DNA from: CBDUMN01 sp965368335
Lineage (GTDB): Bacteria; Pseudomonadota; Alphaproteobacteria; Rhodospirillales; JAPHRK01
Assembly: GCA_965368335.1 (NCBI GenBank)
Contig: CBDUMN010000001.1
Location: 34,471-98,470, forward strand
Length of the DNA stretch: 64,000 bases
Direction of reading: 5' to 3'
The notes under the pieces were generated by a model. That model ran no database searches, was not told the origin of the DNA, and saw only the letters and a program-made list of their open reading frames with translations. The position numbers and the translations under genes were made by a program. This document shows, in pieces, positions 1-7,301 of this stretch; the first letter of the stretch is position 1, and each line of letters opens with the position of its first letter.

Positions 1-1
1 G

Positions 2-367
2 ATTGTCGATCCTTTTCATCGTCGCAATGAATTTTTGAGCCGCGACACGGTCCACAAGCTGAAGTTCAAGAAGCTTGGCGGCAAACGACTGGTCCTTGCC
101 TACCTCAATATCGCAGCAGCCGAAGCCTTCCGCTATTACTGGAGAGATCACTGGCAAACCGGCACTCCCGACTGGCTGGGGTATCCCTACCGAGGTCAAC
201 CCGACGTCTATCACGTTCAATATTGGCGACCAGAATGGCGCGACCTATTGTTCGGCGGGCAAAAATCCTACGTCTATGGGCTCGTCCAGGACCTGGGTTA
301 CGACGGTCTCGTCCTCGACGGCTTGGATGCTTACCGCTACCATGAGGGGAGTGAAGACGCCGAATAA
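2..367 (+). CDS. GH114 / TM1410-like putative glycoside hydrolase, 5' end outside window
   Basis: The frame is open from the first bases of the window, so the true start lies upstream and the TTG at 35 is not credible as a start. The 121 visible residues carry motifs I associate with the GH114 (endo-alpha-1,4-polygalactosaminidase-like, TM1410) TIM-barrel family: GGKRLVLAYLNIAAAE with a following RYYW, PDWLG, a VQYWRPEW segment, and DGLVLDGLDAY, whose acidic residues sit where the family's catalytic region lies. The protein stops a few residues after the LDGLDAY strand, earlier than many members, so it may be a short version or a truncated copy. Exact substrate unknown; secretion cannot be judged without the N-terminus. 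Confidence 0.6.
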   Translation: MVDPFHRRNEFLSRDTVHKLKFKKLGGKRLVLAYLNIAAAEAFRYYWRDHWQTGTPDWLGYPYRGQPDVYHVQYWRPEWRDLLFGGQKSYVYGLVQDLGYDGLVLDGLDAYRYHEGSEDAE

Positions 368-387
368 TCGTTTTGTGGAGTTCGGGA

Positions 388-2028
388 ATGCTTAGAGCAG
401 GAACGACGTACGACCAAGTATACCAGAGCTTTTCCTGGCATATACCGCAACGCTTCAACATGGGAGTTGCCGTTTGTGACCGGCAGGCTGAAAAGAATCC
501 GAACGCACCGGCCCTGCTGATTGACAATGAAGCTGGTGGGGTCGACACCTACACCTTCCAAGACATTCGCCTCCTTTCCAACAAGTTTGCAAACCTGCTG
601 ACCCACCAGGGCCTCGAACCCGGTGACCGGTTAGCCATTCTATTATCACAGAATGTGGAAACGGCCGCCGCTCATGTAGCCGCATGGAAAGCCGGACTGA
701 TCTCCATCCCCATGTTCACTCTGTTCGGCGAAGATGCGCTCGAATACCGCTTCGAGAATAGCGGAGCCAAAGGCATCATCACCGATAAAGCCAATCTCGA
801 AAAAGTTCTGGCTGTGCGAAATAAAGTCGGGGGGCCAGAGAAGGTTTTCGTTATCGAAAGCGTTAGCCAAGGAAACGGCATTATCAATCTCCGTAAAGTC
901 CTTGAAAGCGCATCGGATCAATTCACCCCCTTAGACACCTCGGCCGATACCCCAGGCCTGATCATTTATACCTCGGGCACCACTGGCAACCCCAAAGGCG
1001 CCCTTCACGCCCACCGCACCTTGCTCGGCCATATGCCGGGCGTCGAATTTCCCCACGAATTTTTCCCTAAGGAAAAAGACCTTTTCTGGACACCTGCCGA
1101 CTGGGCCTGGATCGGTGGACTGATGAATATTCTGATGGGGGCTTGGTTCCATGGTGTCCCGGTTCTCGCCCACAGGATGAAAAAATTCGACCCCGCCGAA
1201 GCGCTTGCCATCATGGCGAGGCATAAAGTGCGCAACACTTTCATCCCACCCACCGCCTTAAATATCGTTCGCCAGGCCGGTCTTGCCGAAGAACTTCGCA
1301 GCCTCGACCTGAGGACCGTTGCCGTCGCCGGTGAACCCATGGGAGCCGAATTGCTCAATTGGGGACAGGAGGCAATGGGGGTGACATTCAACGAGTTCTA
1401 CGGCCAAACCGAATGCAACTTAGTTGCGGCGAACTGCGGTCAGGTTATGGAGATCAAGCCTGGCTCCATGGGGAAGTCGATCCCCGGCCATCAGGTGGAA
1501 ATCATTACCTCAGACGGCACACCGACTGCCGATGGCGAAGTGGGCGAGATCGCCGTCAAAGCGCCCGACCCGGTCATGTTTCTCGAATATTGGAAAAACC
1601 CAGCAGCCACGAAAAACAAGTTTCGCGGAGACTGGCTCCTGACCGGCGACCAGGGTTATAGGGACGCCGACGGATACCTTTGGTTTGTTGGCCGCGACGA
1701 CGACGTCATCACCTCGGCGGGCTATCGCATTGGTCCCTCTGAGATCGAAGACAGCCTCCGCCGCCATCCTGCCGTTGAGTTGGCGGCCGTTATTGGGGTT
1801 CCCGACCCTGTCCGCACGGAAGTTATCAAGGCCTTCATAACGACCAAAGACGGCATAAATCCCGACGCAACCCTTGAAGAAGAAATTCGCAACCTAGTCA
1901 AAACGCGCCTTTCCCCCCACGAATACCCGCGTCTCATTGAATTTGTTGACGAATTACCCTTAACAGTCACGGGAAAGGTTCGCCGCAAGACATTAAAGGA
2001 ACAAGAAATCGCCAGACAAAAACTCTAA
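388..2028 (+). CDS. AMP-forming acyl-CoA synthetase (AMP-dependent synthetase/ligase family)
   Basis: A 546-aa ANL-superfamily enzyme that would activate a carboxylic acid to acyl-AMP and then acyl-CoA. Visible motifs: the ATP-binding loop YTSGTTGNPKG (about residues 193-203), YGQTE (about 337), the hinge region with LTGDQGYRDADGY, and the C-terminal LTVTGKVRRK whose Lys (about 529) is the adenylation lysine. The WTPADWAWIGGL segment is typical of short/medium-chain or acetyl-CoA-synthetase-like members. The ATG at 388 is chosen over the in-frame TTG at 373 because a TGGAG ribosome site precedes it. It follows the GH114 gene by 20 nt. Substrate chain length cannot be read from the sequence. 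Confidence 0.85.
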   Translation: MLRAGTTYDQVYQSFSWHIPQRFNMGVAVCDRQAEKNPNAPALLIDNEAGGVDTYTFQDIRLLSNKFANLLTHQGLEPGDRLAILLSQNVETAAAHVAAWKAGLISIPMFTLFGEDALEYRFENSGAKGIITDKANLEKVLAVRNKVGGPEKVFVIESVSQGNGIINLRKVLESASDQFTPLDTSADTPGLIIYTSGTTGNPKGALHAHRTLLGHMPGVEFPHEFFPKEKDLFWTPADWAWIGGLMNILMGAWFHGVPVLAHRMKKFDPAEALAIMARHKVRNTFIPPTALNIVRQAGLAEELRSLDLRTVAVAGEPMGAELLNWGQEAMGVTFNEFYGQTECNLVAANCGQVMEIKPGSMGKSIPGHQVEIITSDGTPTADGEVGEIAVKAPDPVMFLEYWKNPAATKNKFRGDWLLTGDQGYRDADGYLWFVGRDDDVITSAGYRIGPSEIEDSLRRHPAVELAAVIGVPDPVRTEVIKAFITTKDGINPDATLEEEIRNLVKTRLSPHEYPRLIEFVDELPLTVTGKVRRKTLKEQEIARQKL

Positions 2029-2144
2029 AAACTGTGACGGGCGTTACACTTTCCTAAGCATCTCTCCCTTAAACTGGTTAATTGGATCGTTGGCGATGCA
2101 AGAAAGCATCCTGACGATTTAGGTTGGATTATGACGGTGGCGAT

Positions 2145-2657
2145 ATGCTGAAGCCTTCGATAGTTCTTATTGGCCTGAGCACCGGCGCGGTTGCCGCGAC
2201 TTTTGGGCTGGGCTTCGTCTATCCGGCAGGCCCCTTCCATGGCGCATTCAGCTCGCAGACCGTCCGCTCTGTCGTTGTCAGGTCGCCGCAATTTACCATT
2301 CCGGCGATCAACCATCGGACTTCCGCTCCGACACGCACCGACATGCGGCTTGTCGTGGAAATTTCCAATCCCGACAAGACCATGGATATTTGCCGCAATG
2401 CACCGCGCATACAGGACTATCTATTGCGACGGTTCAGCCAAAAACCAGCACAGGTTAACGCCAGAAAGAAATCGGTTCAGTCAGAGATTTCTGACAAAAG
2501 TCTTGAGCAAGGCATTACAAAAATCATCGGAGAAAACCTAATCAATCGCGTTACCGTGGTTTACCAACAGGATCGGGAAAAAGTAGCACTCCTGCCGAAA
2601 ACCGATTTCGTGCCCTGTCCTGAAGGTATGATTCCCATGCCACTCCTCAAAAGCTAA
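2145..2657 (+). CDS. Single-span envelope protein, FliL-like periplasmic domain, tandem paralogue 1
   Basis: A 170-aa protein with one N-terminal hydrophobic segment (about residues 4-28) and a periplasmic domain. The domain has a strand-like DMRLVVEISN, then a Cys (IC) three residues before an N-A-P-R-I helix, a basic helix ending with QGITKIIGEN, a VTVVYQQD strand and a second Cys near the end (VPCPEG). This order loosely resembles FliL, but I see no FliL signature strong enough for a name. The next gene downstream has the same plan, including both cysteines. ATG 2145 is used; the in-frame TTG at 2124 has no ribosome site. Function unknown. Confidence 0.6.
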   Translation: MLKPSIVLIGLSTGAVAATFGLGFVYPAGPFHGAFSSQTVRSVVVRSPQFTIPAINHRTSAPTRTDMRLVVEISNPDKTMDICRNAPRIQDYLLRRFSQKPAQVNARKKSVQSEISDKSLEQGITKIIGENLINRVTVVYQQDREKVALLPKTDFVPCPEGMIPMPLLKS

Positions 2658-2766
2658 AACCCGTTTCCGCACCTCACCCATTTGGGGGAGGACCAGTTGC
2701 ATCCGCCAATTTATACTCTCTAAAAAATAGTGTCGGGAGTAACTCCAGACGGAACGGGGTGGTGCA

Positions 2767-3258
2767 ATGTTTAAAGTTGCAGGCGGACTTATGGTCGCAG
2801 GCGGCGTCACAATGGCGGCTGCTGTATATGTCGGCGTCCCCTACTGGGGACTTGATCTGGCAAGCACATCGCCGTCCCAAGAGCCCGCCTTGACCGAAAC
2901 AGCAACAATTACGCTTGCTCCTTTCCCAATTTTTGCCAAGCAAAAAGGAAGCCGTAAGGAGTGGTATATTCCAGCACGAGCCAAACTGATCATCACTAAC
3001 AAACGCCTAAAGAAGAAAATTTGCGCTTGGGAACCTAAAATCCATGAAACGCTGAGCCTTTATTTCAGCCGCCACCCGGCTATTGCAACCTTAAAAAAAA
3101 CCCGCTCCGCTTCGGCACAAACCCAAAGAAGCTTAAAAAAATCGATTGAAAAGGCGACGGGCGGAAAATGGCTCAAAGAAATCCAGGTCGAGTACGGTAA
3201 GCTCAACCCACAGGAAACGGATACTACGACTTTCTGTTACCCCACAAAAAGTACTTAG
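2767..3258 (+). CDS. Single-span envelope protein, FliL-like periplasmic domain, tandem paralogue 2
   Basis: A 163-aa protein with an N-terminal membrane span (about residues 4-27) followed by a Lys-rich periplasmic domain. It parallels the preceding gene: a beta-strand-like segment (KLIITN), a Cys before a proline helix (ICAWEPKI), an FSRHPA segment matching FSQKPA of the neighbour, a LKKSIEK helix, a strand IQVEYG and a terminal Cys (FCYP). Overall identity is low, so an old duplication is inferred. A GGGTGG ribosome site precedes the ATG. The 109-nt gap after the first gene may hold its own promoter. Function unknown. Confidence 0.6.
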   Translation: MFKVAGGLMVAGGVTMAAAVYVGVPYWGLDLASTSPSQEPALTETATITLAPFPIFAKQKGSRKEWYIPARAKLIITNKRLKKKICAWEPKIHETLSLYFSRHPAIATLKKTRSASAQTQRSLKKSIEKATGGKWLKEIQVEYGKLNPQETDTTTFCYPTKST

Positions 3259-3266
3259 AGCACCTC

Positions 3267-3503
3267 TTAGTGCACCTCAGGCGTTACAGCCTCAATGACA
3301 AACCCTTTTTCGGGGCGAAAACGTCTAGCAATCAACTGACGCGCATCGGCCTCATCTTTCGCCACGATCTCGTGAACCTGCACGTCGGCCCACTCATCGC
3401 GAAACTCGGCGTGACTTCTATTCTCCTTCACCGCGGCCCGAACATCTTTATTGTAGATATTCACCCGGAAGGCTTTCCGGCCCTCGAATGGAAACTCGTA
3501 CAT
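3267..3503 (-). CDS. Small conserved-looking protein of unknown function
   Basis: A 78-aa soluble protein starting MYEFPFEGRKAFRV. The ATG at 3503 is preceded by a strong GGGGAGG site nine bases upstream, which decides it over the TTG at 3539. The protein is charged, with an alternating strand/helix pattern (FRVNIYNKD, then EIVAKDEADARQLIARRF, then GFVIEAV), suggestive of a small alpha/beta fold. No cysteines or recognisable catalytic motif. It is convergent with the preceding envelope protein gene, the two stop codons being about 8 nt apart. I do not recognise a family. Confidence 0.6.
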   Translation of the reverse strand: MYEFPFEGRKAFRVNIYNKDVRAAVKENRSHAEFRDEWADVQVHEIVAKDEADARQLIARRFRPEKGFVIEAVTPEVH

Positions 3504-3627
3504 CCTTAAGACCTCCCCGTATTTTTGAAACTCCGACAAAAGAATCGTATGATTTTCAGCATTAAGGAAATGTTACACAATTTAGAATGAATCAAACAAT
3601 GCATATCCTGTCGACAGGGAGAAACCT

Positions 3628-4210
3628 ATGAAACGGACGATTGACTATTACTATTGTCTCAATTCACCCTGGTCCTATTTAGGCAACCAACGCCTTGCCA
3701 AAGCAGCAATTTCACAGAGTGCAACCATCACCTACAAACCGGTTAAGCTAGCCGAAGTGTTTAAGGATTCAGGCGGCCTGCCACTGGCTAAACGCCCTAA
3801 GCAAAGGCAGGCTTACCGCCTTGTCGAGCTGGAGCGCTGGCGAAAGTTTTTGGAGATACCGCTAAACTTAGAACCTCGATACTTCCCCACGAAAGAAGAC
3901 TTGGCAGCCAGGGTCGTTATCGCTGCCGACCTGATGGGCTGGAACCCAGGGAAGCTCACCCAGGCTTTTATGCGTGCCGTTTGGGCCGAAGAGCGCGATA
4001 TCGCCGACGAAGACACCATATATGAAATCGCCTCGGAGACCGGCCACGACGGCATCGCCCGGAATAGCGGACGTGTTTGTCCGCTACGACGAGAACACCA
4101 TCGACGCCAAGGAAGCCGGCGTTTTCGGGGTTCCTTCTTATGTTCTCGGTGGTGAGATTTTCTGGGGTCAGGATCGACTCGACTTTCTGGAACGAGCCTT
4201 GGCAAGGTAA
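3628..4210 (+). pseudogene. 2-hydroxychromene-2-carboxylate isomerase family, frameshifted copy
   Basis: A DsbA-like thioredoxin-fold protein of the HCCA isomerase/kappa-GST family. The first frame runs MKRTIDYYYCLNSPWSYLG through GHDG (about residue 142, nt 4054). The rest of the family sequence (ADVFVRYDENTIDAKEAGVFGVPSY, then GEIFWGQDRLDFLERAL) continues in the +1 frame from about nt 4064 to the stop at 4210. The joint is several residues shorter than in relatives, so a small deletion of non-multiple-of-three length near 4050-4065 is inferred. Left as is, the product would be 175 aa with a scrambled tail. A second, intact family member lies at 12993-13604. May be a true pseudogene or a sequence error. 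Confidence 0.75.
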
Positions 4211-4220
4211 ACGAAAAAAA

Positions 4221-4250
4221 GAAACGGCGGCCCTAACAGACCGCCGTTTC
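4221..4250. terminator. Bidirectional Rho-independent terminator
   Basis: A perfect 10-bp stem GAAACGGCGG / CCGCCGTTTC with a 10-nt loop, followed by TTTT on the plus strand and by a run of seven T on the minus strand. It sits between the convergent isomerase gene and pccB and can serve both. Confidence 0.85.
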
Positions 4251-4271
4251 TTTTCAACAATTTCGTCACCC

Positions 4272-5804
4272 TTAAAGCGGGATATTCCCGTGCTTTTTCC
4301 AGGGGTTTTCGAGCTTTTTGTTTTTCAGCATACGTAGAGCCTTACAGACTCGACGGCGTGTTCCATGAGGGCTGATAACATCGTCAATGAAGCCCTTTTG
4401 GCCCGCAATGAACGGATTGGCGAATTTCTGGCGGTACTCTTCGGTCCGCGCTTCAATTTTTTCCGGATCGCCGATCTCTTTGCGGAAAATGATCTCAACT
4501 GCACCCTTCGGCCCCATCACGGCGATTTCAGCCGACGGCCAGGCGAAATTCATATCGCCCCGCAGATGCTTCGAGCTCATCACGTCGTAAGCACCACCGT
4601 AAGCTTTACGGGTAATAACCGTCACTTTGGGAACGGTCGCCTCGGCAAAGGCGTAAAGCAGCTTAGCCCCATGCTTGATGATGCCGCCGTATTCCTGAGC
4701 CGTGCCGGGCAAAAAGCCGGGAACGTCGACCAGCGTAATAATGGGAATATTGAAGGCATCGCAGAAGCGGACGAAACGTCCGGCCTTCTTTGAAGAATCG
4801 ATATCGAGACACCCGGCCAAAACCATCGGCTGGTTGGCGACGATCCCTACGGTGGAGCCTTCCATCCGGGCCAAACCGACAATGATATTGCCTGCATATT
4901 CCGGCATGATCTCGAAAAAGTCGCCTTCATCGACCATCTTCTCGATCAATTCCTTCATGTCGTAAGGCTTGTTGGGGTTGTCCGGAATCAGCGTATCCAG
5001 CGACATTTCTTCACGATCAGCATCATCGTCGGTCGGACGGATCGGCGGTTTTTCCCGGTTGTTCAGAGGCAGGAAGTCCATGAAACGGCGCAACTGAAGA
5101 ATACCGTCTACATCGTTTTCAAATGCCCGGTCGGCAACGCCCGACTTGCTGGTGTGGGTGATCGCCCCGCCCAACTCTTCTTGGGTCACTTCCTCATGGG
5201 TCACCGTTTTCACCACATCGGGGCCAGTGACGAACATGTAGGAGGTGTCTTTGATCATGAAGATGAAATCGGTCATGGCCGGGGAATAGACGGCGCCACC
5301 AGCGCAAGGACCCATAATCATCGAAATCTGCGGCACAACGCCGGAGGCCATGACATTACGCTGGAATACTTCGGCGTAACCGGCAAGCGACGCCACGCCT
5401 TCCTGAATTCGCGCACCGCCCGAATCGTTCAGCCCAATCACCGGAGCGCCGACCCTCATGGCGTGATCCATCACCTTGCAGATTTTTTCGGCATGGGTTT
5501 CGGAAAGACTACCGCCAAGAACAGTGAAATCCTGACTGAAGACGAAGACCAGACGACCATTGATCGTGCCCTGGCCGGTAACCACGCCATCGCCCGGAAT
5601 GGACTGTTTTTCCATGCCGAAATCGGTGCAGCGGTGCTCTTTGAACATATCGTATTCTTCAAACGATCCGGGATCGACAAGCAACTCAATACGCTCACGG
5701 GCGGTCAATTTGCCTTTAGCGTGTTGGGCGTCAATCCGTTTCTGCCCGCCGCCCATCTCGGCGCGGGCGCGTTTGTCTGCAAGCTGCTGAACGATATCGT
5801 GCAT
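4272..5804 (-). CDS. pccB: Propionyl-CoA carboxylase beta (carboxyltransferase) subunit
   Basis: A 510-aa carboxyltransferase subunit that moves the carboxyl group from carboxybiotin to propionyl-CoA, giving methylmalonyl-CoA. Crotonase-fold motifs are plain: NDSGGARIQEG (about residues 126-136), GPCAGGAVYSPAMTDF, GGAITHTSKSGVAD, and in the C-terminal half DVPGFLPGTAQEYGGIIKHGAKLLYA and ITRKAYGGAYDVM. Length is normal for PccB. The partner alpha subunit is not adjacent but at 31.9-33.9 kb. An AGGGG site precedes the ATG. A strong terminator follows. It is transcribed separately from the liu operon upstream, with a 162-nt gap that should hold its promoter. Confidence 0.95.
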   Translation of the reverse strand: MHDIVQQLADKRARAEMGGGQKRIDAQHAKGKLTARERIELLVDPGSFEEYDMFKEHRCTDFGMEKQSIPGDGVVTGQGTINGRLVFVFSQDFTVLGGSLSETHAEKICKVMDHAMRVGAPVIGLNDSGGARIQEGVASLAGYAEVFQRNVMASGVVPQISMIMGPCAGGAVYSPAMTDFIFMIKDTSYMFVTGPDVVKTVTHEEVTQEELGGAITHTSKSGVADRAFENDVDGILQLRRFMDFLPLNNREKPPIRPTDDDADREEMSLDTLIPDNPNKPYDMKELIEKMVDEGDFFEIMPEYAGNIIVGLARMEGSTVGIVANQPMVLAGCLDIDSSKKAGRFVRFCDAFNIPIITLVDVPGFLPGTAQEYGGIIKHGAKLLYAFAEATVPKVTVITRKAYGGAYDVMSSKHLRGDMNFAWPSAEIAVMGPKGAVEIIFRKEIGDPEKIEARTEEYRQKFANPFIAGQKGFIDDVISPHGTRRRVCKALRMLKNKKLENPWKKHGNIPL

Positions 5805-5966
5805 GGCGAACCCCTAAATCAAAGCCATCCGTTTTTTGGTTGGGAGGACATACCATCCCCCAAGGCGTAAACAAAGTGAAACATGCCCATTTTACCCAAG
5901 AATCGAGCGGATTTCTTGCGGTTTCCCACATAAAGGAGCGAACTTTTTAACAAAATTTTGAAAATT

Positions 5967-6401
5967 CTATAGCAAGCCCAGTTCCCTAAGCTCCGAGGCC
6001 ATTTCTTCGGGCAAATCATCTTCACCCTCAGCCATAGCGCCCCGGTCGGGCGGCGCATCTTCAGGTTTCATATAACGCCACCCCTGGAATGCCCGGTGCC
6101 CCCGCATCTCTACCGGCACATGCTCGGGGTCCAGCTGAATACGGCAATAGCGGTGGCCATCGGCATCCGTATCTTCTTCGATGGCGAGAATCGTCTGGCG
6201 GACCCGAAAAGAACCCTTGATGACCCAATAGAGTGACCCGCCCCGTGTGAGTTCCTTGGCGCGCCTCGGCACCATGCGGGTGTAGGTATAGAGTTTGTCG
6301 ATTCCCTGGGCCCTCGAATCAGCAAGCCGCCGCGCCTGGATCGACGCGAGTTCTTCAACCGATTCCGTTCCTGCGGCCAGCCTTTTGATATGCAAGGTCA
6401 C
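5967..6401 (-). CDS. DUF1489 family protein
   Basis: A 144-aa soluble protein matching the alphaproteobacterial DUF1489 family: MTLHIKRLAAG start, LYWVIKGSFRVRQ, the D-x-D-G stretch DADGHRYCRIQLDP, and RAFQGWRYMKPEDAPPD. Function is unknown for the family. The GTG start directly abuts the TAA stop of the upstream HMG-CoA lyase gene, so the two are almost certainly co-translated, making this the last gene of the liu operon. Acidic C-terminal tail (GEDDLPEEMASEL). Confidence 0.85.
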   Translation of the reverse strand: MTLHIKRLAAGTESVEELASIQARRLADSRAQGIDKLYTYTRMVPRRAKELTRGGSLYWVIKGSFRVRQTILAIEEDTDADGHRYCRIQLDPEHVPVEMRGHRAFQGWRYMKPEDAPPDRGAMAEGEDDLPEEMASELRELGLL

Positions 6402-7298
6402 TTAACCACCTAGTGCGATATTCACCTTCGAAGACGGAACTCGACCGATCTCGCCGCAGATAAAGCGGCCCGCTTCGATGAGCTTGTCCAAATTCACACC
6501 GGTTTCTATCCCAAGGCCATTGAGCATGTAAACCACGTCTTCGGTCGCCACGTTGCCCGACGCGCCCTTGGCATAGGGACAACCGCCCAATCCGGCGACA
6601 GAGCTATCGACCACCGAAACGCCCCTCTCAAGCGCCGCATAGATATTGGCCAATGCCTGCCCATAAGTATCATGGAAATGAACCGCTAGACGTTCCACCG
6701 GAACGGCTTTGGCGACAGCCTCAATCATTGCCTGGGCTTTGCCGGGCGTTCCTACGCCAATGGTGTCGCCAAGCGAGATTTCATAGCAGCCCATGGCATC
6801 GAGTTTAGCCGCGACGTCCGCAACGGCCGAGACGGCGATACCCCCTTCATAAGGACAGCCGAGAACGCAGGAGACATACCCCCGCACCTTGACGCCCCTC
6901 TCTTTAGCCGCAGCGACGACCGGTTCAAAGCGTTCCAGGCTTTCCGCGATGGAGCAGTTGATGTTCTTTTGTGAAAAGCTCTCAGACGCCGCACCGAAGA
7001 TCGCCACTTCCTCGGCCTTAGCCTCCATCGCCCCTTCAAAGCCTTTCATATTGGGGGTCAGCACCGGATAGGAGACACCCTCCTTGCGTTTTATCCCCGC
7101 CATAACCGCGTCGCTACTCGCCATCTGCGGCACCCACTTGGGCGAAACGAAGCTTCCCGCCTCAACGACAGGAAGGCCCGCTTCGCTCAATTGGTCGATC
7201 AGATCGATTTTCACCTCGGCTGAAACGGGCATCTTCTCATTCTGCAACCCATCTCGCGGGCCGACTTCAACGATTTTGACTTTGGTCGGCAAGACCAT
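6402..7298 (-). CDS. liuE: Hydroxymethylglutaryl-CoA lyase
   Basis: A 298-aa TIM-barrel enzyme cleaving HMG-CoA to acetyl-CoA and acetoacetate, the last step of leucine breakdown. Signature pieces: VEVGPRDGLQNEK at residues 10-22 (Arg-Asp of the active site), the metal-binding HFHDTYGQALAN, and the catalytic-Cys loop GLGGCPYAKGASGNVATED. Length matches the family. It starts 3 nt after the mccA stop and its own stop abuts the DUF1489 start, so it is embedded in the liu operon. Also called mvaB in other nomenclatures. Confidence 0.95.
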   Translation of the reverse strand: MVLPTKVKIVEVGPRDGLQNEKMPVSAEVKIDLIDQLSEAGLPVVEAGSFVSPKWVPQMASSDAVMAGIKRKEGVSYPVLTPNMKGFEGAMEAKAEEVAIFGAASESFSQKNINCSIAESLERFEPVVAAAKERGVKVRGYVSCVLGCPYEGGIAVSAVADVAAKLDAMGCYEISLGDTIGVGTPGKAQAMIEAVAKAVPVERLAVHFHDTYGQALANIYAALERGVSVVDSSVAGLGGCPYAKGASGNVATEDVVYMLNGLGIETGVNLDKLIEAGRFICGEIGRVPSSKVNIALGG

Positions 7299-7301
7299 AG
7301 A

